This document shows, one piece after another, positions 55,517-64,000 of a stretch of 64,000 nt of DNA. Below the pieces are notes generated by a model. It had not been told where the DNA came from. It worked only from the letters and a program-made list of their open reading frames with translations, and did not search any database. A program made the position numbers and the translations under genes. Source of the stretch: Caldimonas tepidiphila. Lineage in GTDB: Bacteria; Pseudomonadota; Gammaproteobacteria; Burkholderiales; Burkholderiaceae_C. The DNA lies in contig NZ_QXMG01000016.1 of NCBI RefSeq assembly GCF_003569765.1, positions 35,071 to 99,070 of the forward strand, given 5' to 3'. Position 1 is the first letter of the stretch. Every line of letters starts with the position of its first letter.

Positions 55517-55539
55517 GGGAGCGTCTTGCCGGCGCTCCC
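55517..55539. terminator. Hairpin between convergent genes
   Basis: GGGAGCG (55517-55523) pairs with CGCTCCC (55533-55539) around a 9-nt loop, between the repeat-protein stop and the glycosyltransferase stop. No U-tract, so strength is uncertain. Confidence 0.4.
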
Positions 55540-55544
55540 GCCCC

Positions 55545-56843
55545 TCACCCCAGCGGCAGCCGCATCAGCAGCTCCGCCCCGGTCTCGGCGCCGTCGCGCG
55601 GCATCAGCCGCGCGGCGGCTTCGCGGGCCGAGCGCGCATGGCGCGGCTCGTCGACTAGTCCGCGCAGCTCGCGCTCCATCGAGCGCGCCCCGAGCCGCAG
55701 AGTGCTGAGCGAGCGCGCCACGCCGAGCCGGCACAGCCGCGCCGCGTTGTCCGGCTGGTCGTTGCCGAAGGGCACGACCAGTTGCGGCACGCCCGCGCGC
55801 AGCGCCTGCGCGCAGGTGCCGATGCCGCCCTGGTGCACCACCGCGCGCGCCCTCGGGAACAGCGCGGCGTGCGAGGCCCATGGCAGCGCGATCTGCTGCG
55901 GCGGCAGCGCCGTCTCCTGTGCCCCCTCGCCGCGCAGCAGCACCGCCGGCAGCCCGAGCCGCGCGCAGACCGCGCTCGCGATCTCGTAGAAGCGCCCCGG
56001 GTTGTGGACCGCCGAGGTGCCGAGCGTGAACACGACCGGCGCCGGATGCCGCGCGAGGAAGTCGTCCAGCGCCGGGCCGAGCGCGGTGTCGTCGCCGTTG
56101 TAGTGGCAGAAGCCGGCGAAGGCGGTGCGCGGCGGCAGGTCGCGCGCGTCGGCCATCAGCAGCGGGTCGAACATCGCGATGCAGCCCTCGCTGCCGTGCT
56201 GGCCCTCGAACAGCGGGTTCCCCGGCGCCGGCGCCAGCCCGAGCTCGCGGCGCAGCGCATCGACCGGCCGCGTCCACGAGCGCGTGCCCGCCTGCATCGC
56301 CCCTTGCAGCCGGGCGTAGGCCGCTGCGCCCAGCAGCGGCTGCAGCCGGTGCAGCGGCAGCAGCTCCGACACCACCGCCGGCTCGTGCACCGGGAAGAAG
56401 GCCATCGGCTGCAGCGCCAGCGACACCCAGGGCAGGCCCAGGCGCTCGCGCGCGAGCGGCGCCGCGAAGCTGTAGAGGTGCGAGACCAGCAGCTGCGCGT
56501 CCTCGCAGGCCGCCTCCAGGTCGCGCAGGGTTTCGGCGAGGTAGGGCATCAGCACGCGCGTGACGACGAACCGCGGCCCCGACAGCTTGTGCATGCCGCG
56601 GCGCATCAGCGTCTTCAGGTCCTCGCCGAGGTCGCGCTGCAGCTGCTGCTCGTCGGGCGCCAGCGGCGCGAAGCCGACCCCGGCGGCCTCGACCTGCGGG
56701 CGGTGGAAGGCCGAGGTCGCGAGCACCGGCCGCATCCCGCGTGCGCGCAGCTGCTTCGCGAGCGCGAGGAAGGGGAACAGGTCGCCGTGCGTGCCGAAGG
56801 TGGTCAGCACCACCTTCGCGCCGGGCTCGAGCAGCGTTCCCAT
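55545..56843 (-). CDS. GT1-family glycosyltransferase (rhamnosyl/sterol-glucosyltransferase type)
   Basis: A 432-residue GT-B enzyme. N-terminal acceptor domain: VLTTFGTHGDLFPFLALAKQ, then LRARGMRPVLATSAFHRPQV. C-terminal nucleotide-sugar domain: PVVFTLGTSAVHNPGRFYEI, LPWASHAALFPRARAVVHQG, GIGTCAQALRAGVPQLVVPF and GNDQPDNAARL (HQGGxGT and DQ donor motifs). The family includes RhlB-like and natural-product/sterol glycosyltransferases; the acceptor here is not determinable. Its start is 10 bp downstream of the dinG stop, so the two are probably co-transcribed. Confidence 0.88.
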   Translation of the reverse strand: MGTLLEPGAKVVLTTFGTHGDLFPFLALAKQLRARGMRPVLATSAFHRPQVEAAGVGFAPLAPDEQQLQRDLGEDLKTLMRRGMHKLSGPRFVVTRVLMPYLAETLRDLEAACEDAQLLVSHLYSFAAPLARERLGLPWVSLALQPMAFFPVHEPAVVSELLPLHRLQPLLGAAAYARLQGAMQAGTRSWTRPVDALRRELGLAPAPGNPLFEGQHGSEGCIAMFDPLLMADARDLPPRTAFAGFCHYNGDDTALGPALDDFLARHPAPVVFTLGTSAVHNPGRFYEIASAVCARLGLPAVLLRGEGAQETALPPQQIALPWASHAALFPRARAVVHQGGIGTCAQALRAGVPQLVVPFGNDQPDNAARLCRLGVARSLSTLRLGARSMERELRGLVDEPRHARSAREAAARLMPRDGAETGAELLMRLPLG

Positions 56844-56853
56844 CGCCGCGGCC

Positions 56854-59007
56854 TCAGAGTTCCAGCGGCTGCTCGCGCCCGCCCTTGCGATGCAGCTTGC
56901 TGAAGGCGGGCAGCCCGCCGAGCAGCTGGCGGCCGAAGGTGGTGGTGGCGAGGCGCGGGTCGTAGCAGACGATCGTCGCGCGGTCGCGCTCGCTGCGGAT
57001 CCCGCGGCCCGCCCACTGGTTCAGCGTCACGCCGGTCGCGGGCACCACCACCTCCAGGAAGCTGTTGCGGCCCTTGGCCTCCAGCCACTCGGTGCGTGCC
57101 TCGGACACCGGGTCCGACGGGCTGCTGAAGGGCACCTTCGGCATCAGCACCCACTCGCACAGCTCGCCGGGCAGGTCCAGCCCCTCGCCGAAGCTCTGCA
57201 GGCCGACCAGCACCGAGCGGCGTCCCGCCTTCACCGCGGCGCGGTGGCGCTTGAGCAGCTCGTCGCGCGGCGCGCTGCCCTGCACCAGCAGGTCGGAGGT
57301 GACCGCGGCCGGCTGCGCCTCGACGATCGCGCGCAGCTGCGCCCACGACGAACAGAGGACCAGCGCGCCGCGCTCGACCTGCGCGAGGTCCTGCGCGATC
57401 AGCCGCGCGCACTCGCGGTTGTGCTCGGCCGGGTTCTTCGGGCTCGCCTCGGTCGCGACGACGACGAAGCGGCCCTGCGAGGCGTAGTCGAAGGGGCTCG
57501 CCACCGCCGCCGAGCGCGCGCCCGGCAGCGACGCGAGCCCGGACTCGCGCAGGAAGAAGTCGAAGCGGCCGAGCGAGCGCAGCGTGGCCGACGTGACCAC
57601 CGCCGCGCGCAGCCGGCTCCAGAGCTGGCGCTGCAGCAGCCCGCCGGCGAAGATCGGGCAGGCCTTCGCGTCGGCGCGCACGTTGCCCTGGTCGGCGGTG
57701 AACTCGAACCACTTGGCCGGCGGCGTGCCGGCCTCGTCGAGCATCAGCTCCGCGGTCTCGCGCAGGTCGGTCAACCGCTTGGTCGGCGGACCGAGCTCGA
57801 CGAGGTGGCCATTGATCGAGCTCGCCTCCCCGGGCTCCTCGGTGCGCCGCTTCTTCATCCACTGCACGAACTCGCCGATGCGGCCCTCGGCTTTCGCCGC
57901 AAGCGTCAGGATCTCCTGCCACAGCGGCACCAGCTCCGGCGGCTGCACGCCCTGCGGCAGCCGCAGCCGCGCGGTGCCCCCCTGCACGTCGCCGCCGGCG
58001 AGCGCCTTCGCGGCGTAGGCCGACAGCACCGCGCGCGCGAGGTCGGCCACGCGCTCCTTCAGCACGAGGAGCCCGTCGGGCAGCGCCGCCGCCGGGTAGC
58101 CGAGGCCGGCCGCCGCGACCGCGAGCGCGCGCTGCAGCCGCGTGACCCAGGCGGTCGAGGTCAGCGACGCCTCGCTCGCGCCGTGCGCGAGCGCGATCGA
58201 CGGCAGGTGATGGCCCTCGTCGAACACGAACACCGCGCGCTCGCCGCTCGGGATCGACGAGCGGTCGGACTTCAGCGAGGACAGCACCAGGTCGTGGTTC
58301 GCGACGAGCACGTCGGCGGTGACGGCGAAGCGCTTGGCGTCGTAGTAGGGGCAGCGCTTGTAGTGGTCGCAGGCCTTCGCGGTGCAGGAGTGCCGGTCGG
58401 CGGCGATCATCAGGAAGGCGCGCTGCGCGTCGTCGGGCAGGCTGTCCTTCTGCCCGTCCCAGTCGCCGCACTCCAGGCGCTTGGCGAGCTTCCTGAACAG
58501 CGCCAGGTCCGAGGCCGGCATCTCGCGCCCGTCGGCGGCCTCTCCCCGGCCGTCCTGCGCGTCGTCCTCGTCGAGGCCGAGCCCGCCCTGCTCGCCGTCG
58601 GCGCACTGCAGCAGCTTCACGGTGCAGGCGTAGCGCCCCCGGCCCTTGAGCATCGCGAACGAGAAGGGCTCGTCGAGCGCCTTGCTCAGCTCCGGCAGGT
58701 CCTTGTTCATGAGCTGCTCCTGCAGCGCGATGGTCGCGGTCGAGACCAGCAGCTTGACCTTGCGCTCGCGCGCGATCTTCAGCCCGGCGAGCAGGTAGGC
58801 GCGGGTCTTGCCGACCCCGGTGCCCGCCTCGATCACCGCGACGCGCGCCTCGGGCGCGCCGTCCGGCTCGAACGAGGCGCCGGCGATCGCGTCGGCGATC
58901 TCGCGCACCATCGCGCGCTGGCCCTCGCGCGGCGTGAAGCCGGGCAGGCGCTGCGCGAGCGCCTCGTACTGGGCGTCGAGGAAGGAGTGAAGCTTGTCTT
59001 TGTCCAT
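56854..59007 (-). CDS. dinG: DinG-family ATP-dependent 5'-3' DNA helicase
   Basis: A 717-residue superfamily 2 iron-sulfur helicase. Walker A EAGTGVGKTRAYLL (Lys67), iron-sulfur cluster cysteines between residues ~130 and 250 (RYACTVKLLQC; HSCTAKACDHYKRCPYYDAK), DEGH box VFVFDEGHHLPS, SATLRSLGRFDFF, motif V/VI GEGLDLPGELCEWVLMPKVP and NQWAGRGIRSERDRATIVCY. It unwinds D-loops, R-loops and forks in DNA repair. ATG 59007 (MDKDK) is the family start; the upstream in-frame residues are Arg-rich and not conserved. Confidence 0.92.
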   Translation of the reverse strand: MDKDKLHSFLDAQYEALAQRLPGFTPREGQRAMVREIADAIAGASFEPDGAPEARVAVIEAGTGVGKTRAYLLAGLKIARERKVKLLVSTATIALQEQLMNKDLPELSKALDEPFSFAMLKGRGRYACTVKLLQCADGEQGGLGLDEDDAQDGRGEAADGREMPASDLALFRKLAKRLECGDWDGQKDSLPDDAQRAFLMIAADRHSCTAKACDHYKRCPYYDAKRFAVTADVLVANHDLVLSSLKSDRSSIPSGERAVFVFDEGHHLPSIALAHGASEASLTSTAWVTRLQRALAVAAAGLGYPAAALPDGLLVLKERVADLARAVLSAYAAKALAGGDVQGGTARLRLPQGVQPPELVPLWQEILTLAAKAEGRIGEFVQWMKKRRTEEPGEASSINGHLVELGPPTKRLTDLRETAELMLDEAGTPPAKWFEFTADQGNVRADAKACPIFAGGLLQRQLWSRLRAAVVTSATLRSLGRFDFFLRESGLASLPGARSAAVASPFDYASQGRFVVVATEASPKNPAEHNRECARLIAQDLAQVERGALVLCSSWAQLRAIVEAQPAAVTSDLLVQGSAPRDELLKRHRAAVKAGRRSVLVGLQSFGEGLDLPGELCEWVLMPKVPFSSPSDPVSEARTEWLEAKGRNSFLEVVVPATGVTLNQWAGRGIRSERDRATIVCYDPRLATTTFGRQLLGGLPAFSKLHRKGGREQPLEL

Positions 59008-59165
59008 GGGGGAGGGCGGCGGCCCGTCCGGCGCGGACGGGCGAAGGCGCCGATTGTGGCGCCGTCGCGGCCCGGCTTCAGCGCGCCGCCCGAAACCCCG
59101 CCGCGCGGCAGTCCCTGCCGCCCGGGCCCGCCGCATCCGCGGCGGCTGCCCGACAATGCCGCCCC

Positions 59166-59387
59166 ATGACGGATCTCCTGCAGCGCCTCGTCACCACCGA
59201 GATGCCCTTCGGCAAGTACAAGGGCCGGCTGATCGCCGACTTGCCGGGCAACTACCTCAACTGGTTCGCCCGGGAGGGCTTTCCTCCCGGGGAGATCGGG
59301 CGGCTGCTCGCGCTGATGCACGAACTCGACCACAACGGCCTCAAGCACCTGCTCGCCCCGCTGCGGGGCGGCCCCCGGAATCACTGA
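59166..59387 (+). CDS. DUF3820-family protein
   Basis: A 73-residue protein with the complete DUF3820 pattern: MPFGKYKGRLIADLPGNYLN, then WFAREGFPPGEIGRLLALMHE and LDHNGLKHLL. Small homologues often accompany DinG or exonuclease genes in proteobacteria and resemble part of an exonuclease-associated module. It is divergent from dinG (158 bp apart) and followed 3 bp later by another small gene. Confidence 0.85.
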   Translation: MTDLLQRLVTTEMPFGKYKGRLIADLPGNYLNWFAREGFPPGEIGRLLALMHELDHNGLKHLLAPLRGGPRNH

Positions 59388-59390
59388 ACC

Positions 59391-59654
59391 ATGACCCTCG
59401 ACGCTTTCCAGCAGGCCCTCGACGCCTTCCGCGTCGGCACGATCGACACTGCCGCGTTCTGCCGGCGCCTGCGCGCCGAGGCCGTGCCGCCGCAACTGCC
59501 GCCGAGGTACGGCGAGGTGCTCGCCAACCTGCTCGAGCGGCTGGAGTCCGCCGCGCTGTTCGGCGGCGAGAGCTGCTCCTTCAGCCAGGCCGACCTCGTC
59601 GCCGGGCTGCAGGGCTGGATCGACAAGGCGCGCGAGCGGCTCGCCGACTCCTGA
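59391..59654 (+). CDS. Small protein of unknown function
   Basis: An 87-residue, mainly helical soluble protein (MTLDAFQQALDAFRVGTIDT, FCRRLRAEAVPPQLPPRYGE, LANLLERLESAALFGGES). It starts 3 bp after the DUF3820 stop and is probably translated from the same mRNA. Not recognised. Confidence 0.7.
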   Translation: MTLDAFQQALDAFRVGTIDTAAFCRRLRAEAVPPQLPPRYGEVLANLLERLESAALFGGESCSFSQADLVAGLQGWIDKARERLADS

Positions 59655-59661
59655 CCGGCCC

Positions 59662-59682
59662 CCGGCGGCGGGGAGCCGCCGG
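59662..59682. terminator. GC-rich hairpin between convergent genes
   Basis: CCGGCGGC (59662-59669) and GCCGCCGG (59675-59682) with a 5-nt loop lie between the stops of the small gene and leuA. No U-tract; likely a bidirectional transcription or decay barrier. Confidence 0.45.
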
Positions 59683-59712
59683 CGTCCGACCCGCTCGGCG
59701 TTGCCGCCCCGC

Positions 59713-61404
59713 TCAGGCCTGCAGCCTCTCCGCCTCCACCGGGATCACCTCGCTACTGCGGTTGAGGCCGCTGACGATGGCGCGCAGCGAGGCCGTGACG
59801 ATGTTGCCGTCGATGCCCACGCCGTAGAACTCCCGGCCCTGCACCAGCAGCTCGACGAAGGCGCAGGCGCGGGCGTCGCCGCCGTCGGTGCTCGGCGCCA
59901 TCGAGCGCTCCTCGTAGCTGCGCACCTGGACCTGGATGCCGGCGCCGCGCAGCGCGTGGATCGCGGCGTCGATCGGGCCGTTGCCCTCGCCGGTGAGCAC
60001 GTGGGGCCGGCCGCCGATGTCCACCGACAGCCGGATGCCCTGCGCCTTGCCGTGCTCGAAGAGGTGGTGCTCGCGCAGCCGCACTGGCGCGGCGGTCTCC
60101 AGGTAGGTGGAGGCGAAGAGCTGCCAGATGTCGGCGGCGCTCACCTCGCTGCCGTGCGTGTCGGTGTGCTGCTGCACCACGCCGGAGAACTCCACCTGCA
60201 GCCGGCGCGGCATCACGATGCCGTACTCGGTCTCCATCAGGTAGGCGACCCCGCCCTTGCCCGACTGGCTGTTGACCCGGATCACGGAGTCGTAGCTGCG
60301 GCCGACGTCGGCGGGGTCGATCGGCAGGTAAGGCACGTTCCACGGCTCGTCCGCCTTCTGGGCGGCGAATCCCTTCTTGATGGCGTCCTGGTGGGAGCCG
60401 GAGAAGGCCGTGAAGACGAGGTCCCCCACGTACGGGTGGCGCGGGTGGATGGGCAACTGGTTGCAGTGCTCGACGGTGCGGGCGACGGCGTTGATGTCCG
60501 AGAAGTCGAGGCCGGGGTGCACGCCCTGCGTGTACATGTTCAGCGCGAGCGTCACGAGGTCCACGTTGCCGGTGCGCTCGCCGTTGCCGAACAGGCAGCC
60601 CTCGACGCGGTCGGCGCCGGCCATGAGGCCCAGCTCGGCTGCGGCCACCGCGGTGCCGCGGTCGTTGTGCGGGTGCAGGCTCAGGATCACGCTGTCGCGG
60701 CGCGCGAGGTGGCGGTGCATCCACTCGATCTGGTCGGCGTAGATGTTGGGCGTGGCCACTTCCACCGTGGTCGGCAGGTTCAGGATCACCTTGCGATCGG
60801 GCGTCGCGCCCCAGGCCTCGGTGACCGCGTCGCAGACCTCGAGCGCGAAGTCGAGCTCGGTGGCGGTGAAGGTCTCGGGGCTGTACTCGAGGATCACCTC
60901 GGTCCCGGGCATCTGCGCGGCGAGCTCCTTCACGAGCTTCACCGCGTCCACCGCCATCGCCACTACCTCGGCCTTGCTCATGCCGAAGACGATGTCGCGG
61001 AAGGGCTTGGAGGTGGCGTTGTAGACGTGGACGATGGCGCGTCGCGCACCCTGGATCGACTCGAAGGTGCGGCGGATCAGGTGCTCGCGCGCCTGGGTCA
61101 GCACCTCGATCGTCACGGCGTCGGGAATGTGCCCGTCCTCGATCAGCGTGCGCACGAAGCCGAAGTCGGTCTGCGAGGCCGAGGGGAAGGCGACCTCGAT
61201 CTCCTTGATGCCGATGCCGCAGAGCGTCTTGAACATACGCATCTTCTTCTCGCCGTTCATCGGCTCGAAGAGCGACTGGTTGCCGTCGCGCAGGTCGGTG
61301 CTCATCCAGATCGGCGGCGCGCTGATGACCCGGTTGGGCCACTGGCGGTCGGCCAGCTGCACCGGGGCGAAGGGACGGTACTTGCTGGACGGGTTCTGCA
61401 ACAT
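59713..61404 (-). CDS. leuA: 2-Isopropylmalate synthase
   Basis: A 563-residue DRE-TIM metallolyase that condenses acetyl-CoA with 2-oxoisovalerate in leucine synthesis. Metal/active site [50 protein letters not shown], and [17 protein letters not shown]-terminal LeuA regulatory domain from ~440 ([40 protein letters not shown]) gives leucine feedback. This is the longer (LeuA2, actinobacterial/betaproteobacterial) form. Divergent from lrp with a 165-bp shared region. Confidence 0.94.
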   Translation of the reverse strand: MLQNPSSKYRPFAPVQLADRQWPNRVISAPPIWMSTDLRDGNQSLFEPMNGEKKMRMFKTLCGIGIKEIEVAFPSASQTDFGFVRTLIEDGHIPDAVTIEVLTQAREHLIRRTFESIQGARRAIVHVYNATSKPFRDIVFGMSKAEVVAMAVDAVKLVKELAAQMPGTEVILEYSPETFTATELDFALEVCDAVTEAWGATPDRKVILNLPTTVEVATPNIYADQIEWMHRHLARRDSVILSLHPHNDRGTAVAAAELGLMAGADRVEGCLFGNGERTGNVDLVTLALNMYTQGVHPGLDFSDINAVARTVEHCNQLPIHPRHPYVGDLVFTAFSGSHQDAIKKGFAAQKADEPWNVPYLPIDPADVGRSYDSVIRVNSQSGKGGVAYLMETEYGIVMPRRLQVEFSGVVQQHTDTHGSEVSAADIWQLFASTYLETAAPVRLREHHLFEHGKAQGIRLSVDIGGRPHVLTGEGNGPIDAAIHALRGAGIQVQVRSYEERSMAPSTDGGDARACAFVELLVQGREFYGVGIDGNIVTASLRAIVSGLNRSSEVIPVEAERLQA

Positions 61405-61492
61405 GAAGGGCTCCTGGCGGCTGAATTCTTGCCCGCAATCTTAGGCAAACCCCGTCGGCAGGTGCTTGCGTTTCTTGGCTGTCTTTCTGTTC

Positions 61493-61514
61493 CTCCGGCA
61501 ATGACATTGCGGAG
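61493..61514. promoter_or_regulatory. Candidate operator between leuA and lrp
   Basis: CTCCGGCAAT-GACA-TTGCGGAG: inverted arms CTCCG(G)CAAT / ATTGCGGAG with one bulged base, midway between the two divergent genes and followed by the A/T-rich GCATTAATATTGCC. Lrp proteins commonly bind such sites to control themselves and a neighbour. Confidence 0.4.
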
Positions 61515-61569
61515 TATGGCGGTACGAAGCATTAATATTGCCGAACCAAGGCCCGCCCGCTCCGACACG

Positions 61570-62040
61570 ATGGAACTCGACCGCTACGACCGCATGATCC
61601 TGCAGGTGCTGCAGTCCGACGGCCGCATCAGCAACCAGGACCTGGCCGACCGCATCGGCCTGTCCGCGTCGCCTTGCCTGCGCCGGGTGCGGGCGCTGGA
61701 GGACAGCGGGCTGATCACCGGCTACCGCGCGCTGCTGGACGCCCGCAGACTCGGCCTGACGCTGATGGCGCTGATCGGCATCTCGATGGACCAGCACACG
61801 CCGGAGCGCTTCGCCAACTTCGAGGCCGGCATCGCCGAGATCCCGGAGGTGCTGGAGTGCCTGCTCATCACCGGCCAGCAGTCCGACTACCAGCTGAAGG
61901 TGGTGGTGCAGGACATGGACGCCTACCAGGAGCTGCTGCTGAGCCGCATCACCCGCATCGCCGGCGTCACGGGCGTGCACACCAGCTTCGTGCTGCGCCG
62001 CGTGATCGACCGCACCGCGCTGCCCCTCCCGGCGGCGTGA
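61570..62040 (+). CDS. Lrp/AsnC-family regulator
   Basis: A 156-residue regulator: N-terminal HTH (DRMILQVLQSDGRISNQDLA, DRIGLSASPCLRRVRALEDS) and C-terminal RAM ligand domain (LMALIGISMDQHTPERFANF, ECLLITGQQSDYQLKVVVQD). ATG 61570 is at the family start (MELDRYDRMIL); upstream in-frame ATGs at 61501 and 61516 are not conserved. Divergence from leuA suggests leucine-linked control, as with Lrp, but the ligand is not proven. Confidence 0.92.
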   Translation: MELDRYDRMILQVLQSDGRISNQDLADRIGLSASPCLRRVRALEDSGLITGYRALLDARRLGLTLMALIGISMDQHTPERFANFEAGIAEIPEVLECLLITGQQSDYQLKVVVQDMDAYQELLLSRITRIAGVTGVHTSFVLRRVIDRTALPLPAA

Positions 62041-62115
62041 CGCAAACGCCCGGTGCGGGAGGGCTCGGGGCTCAGAACCCGCGCTCGAAGCGCGACAGCG
62101 AGCTCCGGCCTCATG

Positions 62116-63120
62116 TCATTTTTCCGCTTTCGCATCGACGCGGGGCGCAGGGGCGGCATCCTTGAAGAAGTCCCTCACCACTTTCGCTGACCACTGCGCG
62201 TTCAGCGTCAGCATGTTGTGCCCCATGCCCTTGGCAAGCACATGGACCGTGCGCGCAGGCAGCAAGGGGAGGTGATGTTCCTGCTGATATGCATGACCGA
62301 TGAAGCTGCATTCGCTGCTCATCATCAGCAGGGAGCCGCCATACCGGCCCAGCTTCTCCGTCAGGTTCCAGCGGAAGCTGGAGGGGGTGTCCAGCACCGG
62401 CTTGAGCATGTGCTTGAAGGAGTCGTAGCCGGCCCGCACGAACGCGTCTGCCGGCATGGCCTGTCCTTCGCACTGGTAGGGGCCCCCGGGCTTGCTGCGG
62501 TTCATCAGCCGGGTCATGGCGTAATCGAAGCGCTCGTGACCGTCGGTCGTCCGGACGAGCGCGGACCGCACGATGGACCCGGCCAGGGGGAGGGCGTCCA
62601 GCAGGCTTTGCGACGCTTTCAGTCGACTCACGAAAACCTCGGCCGTCGCCGGCGTCAGGATTCCCGGCTCCGCCGCCACGGCGTGGCTCACCCGGTCCGG
62701 ATGCTCGCCGAGATAGGCAATGGCAAGCATTGCGCCCCAGGAGTGCCCTATCAGTCGGACCGGGCGGTCCCCCGCGTAGTGGGCGACCAGCAGGTGAAGG
62801 TCTTTCAGGCTGGCCTCAAAAGTCAGGTTCTCCTTTGCCGTCCGGGGCGAGAGCCCGGTGCCTCGCTGGTCGTAGAAGACCACGAAATAATCGTCGGCCA
62901 GGATCTGCAGGGGCAGCAGGTAGTTGAGGTCTCCGCCCGGGCCTCCGTGCACGACGATGACCGGAGGATTTTCCGGGTTCCCGTAGGTCCTCACGTGGAA
63001 CTTGTAGCCATCGAGCTCGACATGGGGCAGCGAGGGGTCGTGCTCGACCGTGGCGGGCAGCGTGGCGCAACCGGCCAGAAGGCTGGAGGCCAGGAGCGAG
63101 GCGATTATCGAGAGGCGCAT
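62116..63120 (-). CDS. Alpha/beta-hydrolase lipoprotein, proline-iminopeptidase-like
   Basis: A 334-residue exported hydrolase. Lipobox LLAGC (Cys18). Oxyanion region VIVVHGGPGGDLNYLLPL, FYDQRGTGLSP, nucleophile Ser127 in RLIGHSWGAMLAIAYL, and C-terminal His in AKGMGHNML. HGGPGG and DQRGxGxS are the hallmarks of the proline iminopeptidase/tricorn-factor (S33) group. It probably cleaves small peptides or esters in the periplasm. It lies at the edge of the low-GC segment but has normal GC itself. Confidence 0.87.
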   Translation of the reverse strand: MRLSIIASLLASSLLAGCATLPATVEHDPSLPHVELDGYKFHVRTYGNPENPPVIVVHGGPGGDLNYLLPLQILADDYFVVFYDQRGTGLSPRTAKENLTFEASLKDLHLLVAHYAGDRPVRLIGHSWGAMLAIAYLGEHPDRVSHAVAAEPGILTPATAEVFVSRLKASQSLLDALPLAGSIVRSALVRTTDGHERFDYAMTRLMNRSKPGGPYQCEGQAMPADAFVRAGYDSFKHMLKPVLDTPSSFRWNLTEKLGRYGGSLLMMSSECSFIGHAYQQEHHLPLLPARTVHVLAKGMGHNMLTLNAQWSAKVVRDFFKDAAPAPRVDAKAEK

Positions 63121-63440
63121 GGGGCGTTCAAAGCGTGCAGTGGAGCGTGGACGGCGTCGGGCAATGAAGATCGGATTGGCGCCGCAGAGCTTGTTTGATT
63201 CCGGGAGGCGCCCCTCGGTGCGGCCTCGGCTAACGAAGGGAGCCCCCGCGCGCGTCTTTTATCAGGGCCGGCAGCGTCGAGAGCTGCATCAGGGGCCGGT
63301 TGTATTTGTTCAGTTCGCACCTTGATTCTATAATCGATGTTGCAAGGGCAAAGCGTCGCTGGGGGAATTAAGTGGAAAAGAGCTTGAGGATTCGCTGCGA
63401 GAATTTTCAAGGAGGGTTATTGCTTGCATGCGGGGGAAGC
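63121..63440. other. Intergenic transition to low-GC DNA
   Basis: No gene supported. GC falls from about 63300 on. TTGTTC (63307-63312), 16-bp spacer, TATAAT (63329-63334) forms a possible sigma-70 promoter reading right, but no open frame of note follows it. Confidence 0.4.
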
Positions 63441-63500
63441 CCTTGTAGTTTGAGTTTACCCGCCCGCCGAAGGCGGTGCGGGTCGAACGAGGAGTTAGGC
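63441..63500 (-). other. attC-like recombination site (integron cassette end)
   Basis: Read leftward from 63500: GCCTAAC (core, RYYYAAC), a short spacer, then GACCCGcaCCGCC-TTC-GGCGGgCGGGT, an imperfect hairpin with unpaired bases, then AAACTCA. This matches the order and spacing of attC sites (R'', L'', loop, L', trailing AACTCA). It begins 16 bp after a stop codon, as in gene cassettes. The second core (GTTRRRY) is degenerate (ACTACAAG). A chance hairpin is possible. Confidence 0.55.
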
Positions 63501-63516
63501 TTATGAGGTGTGACAA

Positions 63517-63942
63517 CTACTCTCGACACCAACTTCCCTTTTGTGTGGGATCGACTGTGTCGCAATTAAGGTAGATTTTGTCCAAGAAAAATGCTCCTTT
63601 GGCCGAAAGCTTCTTCCAAGAAACCTTTGGCTTGGAGTTGTCAGAGTCATTCAGCTCGGTTGTTTTTTTCTTTCCCGTCAGATAATTATAACTGTACACT
63701 GACATTTCGCCTGTGTTGCGTGAGTACTCAGAGCGGTCATAACCAATAAGTTGAAAGCGAGTCCCCTGCATTCGGAAGTTGAACTTCTCGTTCACCACGC
63801 CATAGCTGCCGCAGCTTCGCCAATCTTGCAATTCGATGAAAAGACTAGCTTCTATTATTGAGACACCACCGTTCGCAAGCGGATCTGCCAAGCAACCCAT
63901 GCCTTCAACGTTTTCACTGGGAAGTAGATCATCTCTACTGAG
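63517..63942 (-). pseudogene. Low-GC gene truncated at its 5' end, unknown function
   Basis: About 142 codons of a gene whose beginning is lost: the frame runs on into a probable IS terminus at 63943, so the first residues (MCNKAL) would come from that element. The remainder (LIGYDRSEYSRNTGEMSVYS, NYLTGKKKTTELNDSDNS, FFLDKIYLNCDTVDPTQKGS) is a Tyr/Asn/Lys-rich, soluble beta-type C-terminal region with conserved Cys, quite unlike the GC-rich neighbours. Codon use shows transfer. An attC-like site follows the stop, so it is probably a cassette gene. Not recognised. Confidence 0.6.
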
Positions 63943-64000
63943 GGCTTTGTTGCACAAATGGCAGCGAGGGCGCCGGGCGGGGCGTGGCTTGACAGCGCCG
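63943..64000. mobile_element. Probable IS5/IS903-group terminus, runs off the window
   Basis: GGCTTTGTTGCACAAATGG resembles the terminal inverted repeats of IS903-type IS5 elements (GGCTTTGTTGAATAAAT...). GC rises abruptly from this point (GCGAGGGCGCCGGGCGGGG). Only 58 bp are seen; the transposase and target duplication are outside. Confidence 0.5.

Noticed and set aside
63328..63516. 62-codon frame on the - strand near the attC-like site
   Set aside because: It runs through the attC-like hairpin and has no family features or good start.

Overview
The window is very GC-rich (roughly 70%) DNA, densely coding on both strands. It looks like the chromosome of an aromatic-degrading betaproteobacterium of the order Burkholderiales. 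Reasons: three orphan Bug/TctC-type (tripartite tricarboxylate transporter) substrate-binding proteins, a monomeric NADP-isocitrate dehydrogenase, a LeuA of about 563 residues divergent from an Lrp regulator, and a phthalate operon whose encoded protein lengths match those I recall for the Burkholderia system. No rRNA, tRNA or CRISPR array was recognised. All assignments come from reading the sequence; no database search was possible.

Layout. 1-6 kb: end of icd with a terminator, a cyclase-family hydrolase, an unusual DnaB-like ATPase with a possible primase-like N-terminus, an isochorismatase-family hydrolase, and formaldehyde dehydrogenase (fdhA). 6-12.7 kb: a tannase-family esterase lipoprotein, a Bug-type binding protein, and a LysR regulator divergent from a Tat-exported amidohydrolase. 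12.7-19.7 kb: a catabolic operon read leftward (family III CoA-transferase, intradiol ring-cleavage dioxygenase, citrate-synthase-fold lyase, Bug-type binding protein, RutE-like reductase), with a divergent LysR regulator and a GntR regulator behind it. 19.8-38 kb: mostly housekeeping and single genes (metallo-beta-lactamase lipoprotein, DUF3616, GNAT, HD-GYP, quinone oxidoreductase, Ppx/GppA, exonuclease I, a frameshifted exonuclease, cytochrome c, FUSC transporter, FKBP, hemerythrin).

38.1-46 kb: a leftward operon carrying the whole upper ortho-phthalate pathway. In transcription order it encodes phthalate dioxygenase oxygenase, 4,5-dihydroxyphthalate decarboxylase, a Bug-type binding protein, a TSUP permease, quinolinate phosphoribosyltransferase, phthalate dioxygenase reductase, dihydrodiol dehydrogenase and a MarR regulator. 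A perfect palindrome (CTTAGTCGACTAAG) lies upstream of the operon. The same 18-bp sequence recurs about 9 kb away, just upstream of the hemerythrin gene, which points to a shared regulon, most simply under the MarR protein.

46.8-63 kb: a lipoprotein, a hybrid histidine kinase, a secreted cyanophycinase-like peptidase, a protein made almost entirely of six 24-residue MshEN motifs (a candidate cyclic-di-GMP receptor), a Gly/Ser-rich repeat protein, a glycosyltransferase, DinG helicase, leuA, lrp and an alpha/beta-hydrolase lipoprotein. The last ~700 bp drop sharply in GC. They hold a truncated gene followed by an attC-like hairpin, i.e. a probable integron gene cassette, cut at its 5' end by what looks like an IS5/IS903-type terminus running off the window.
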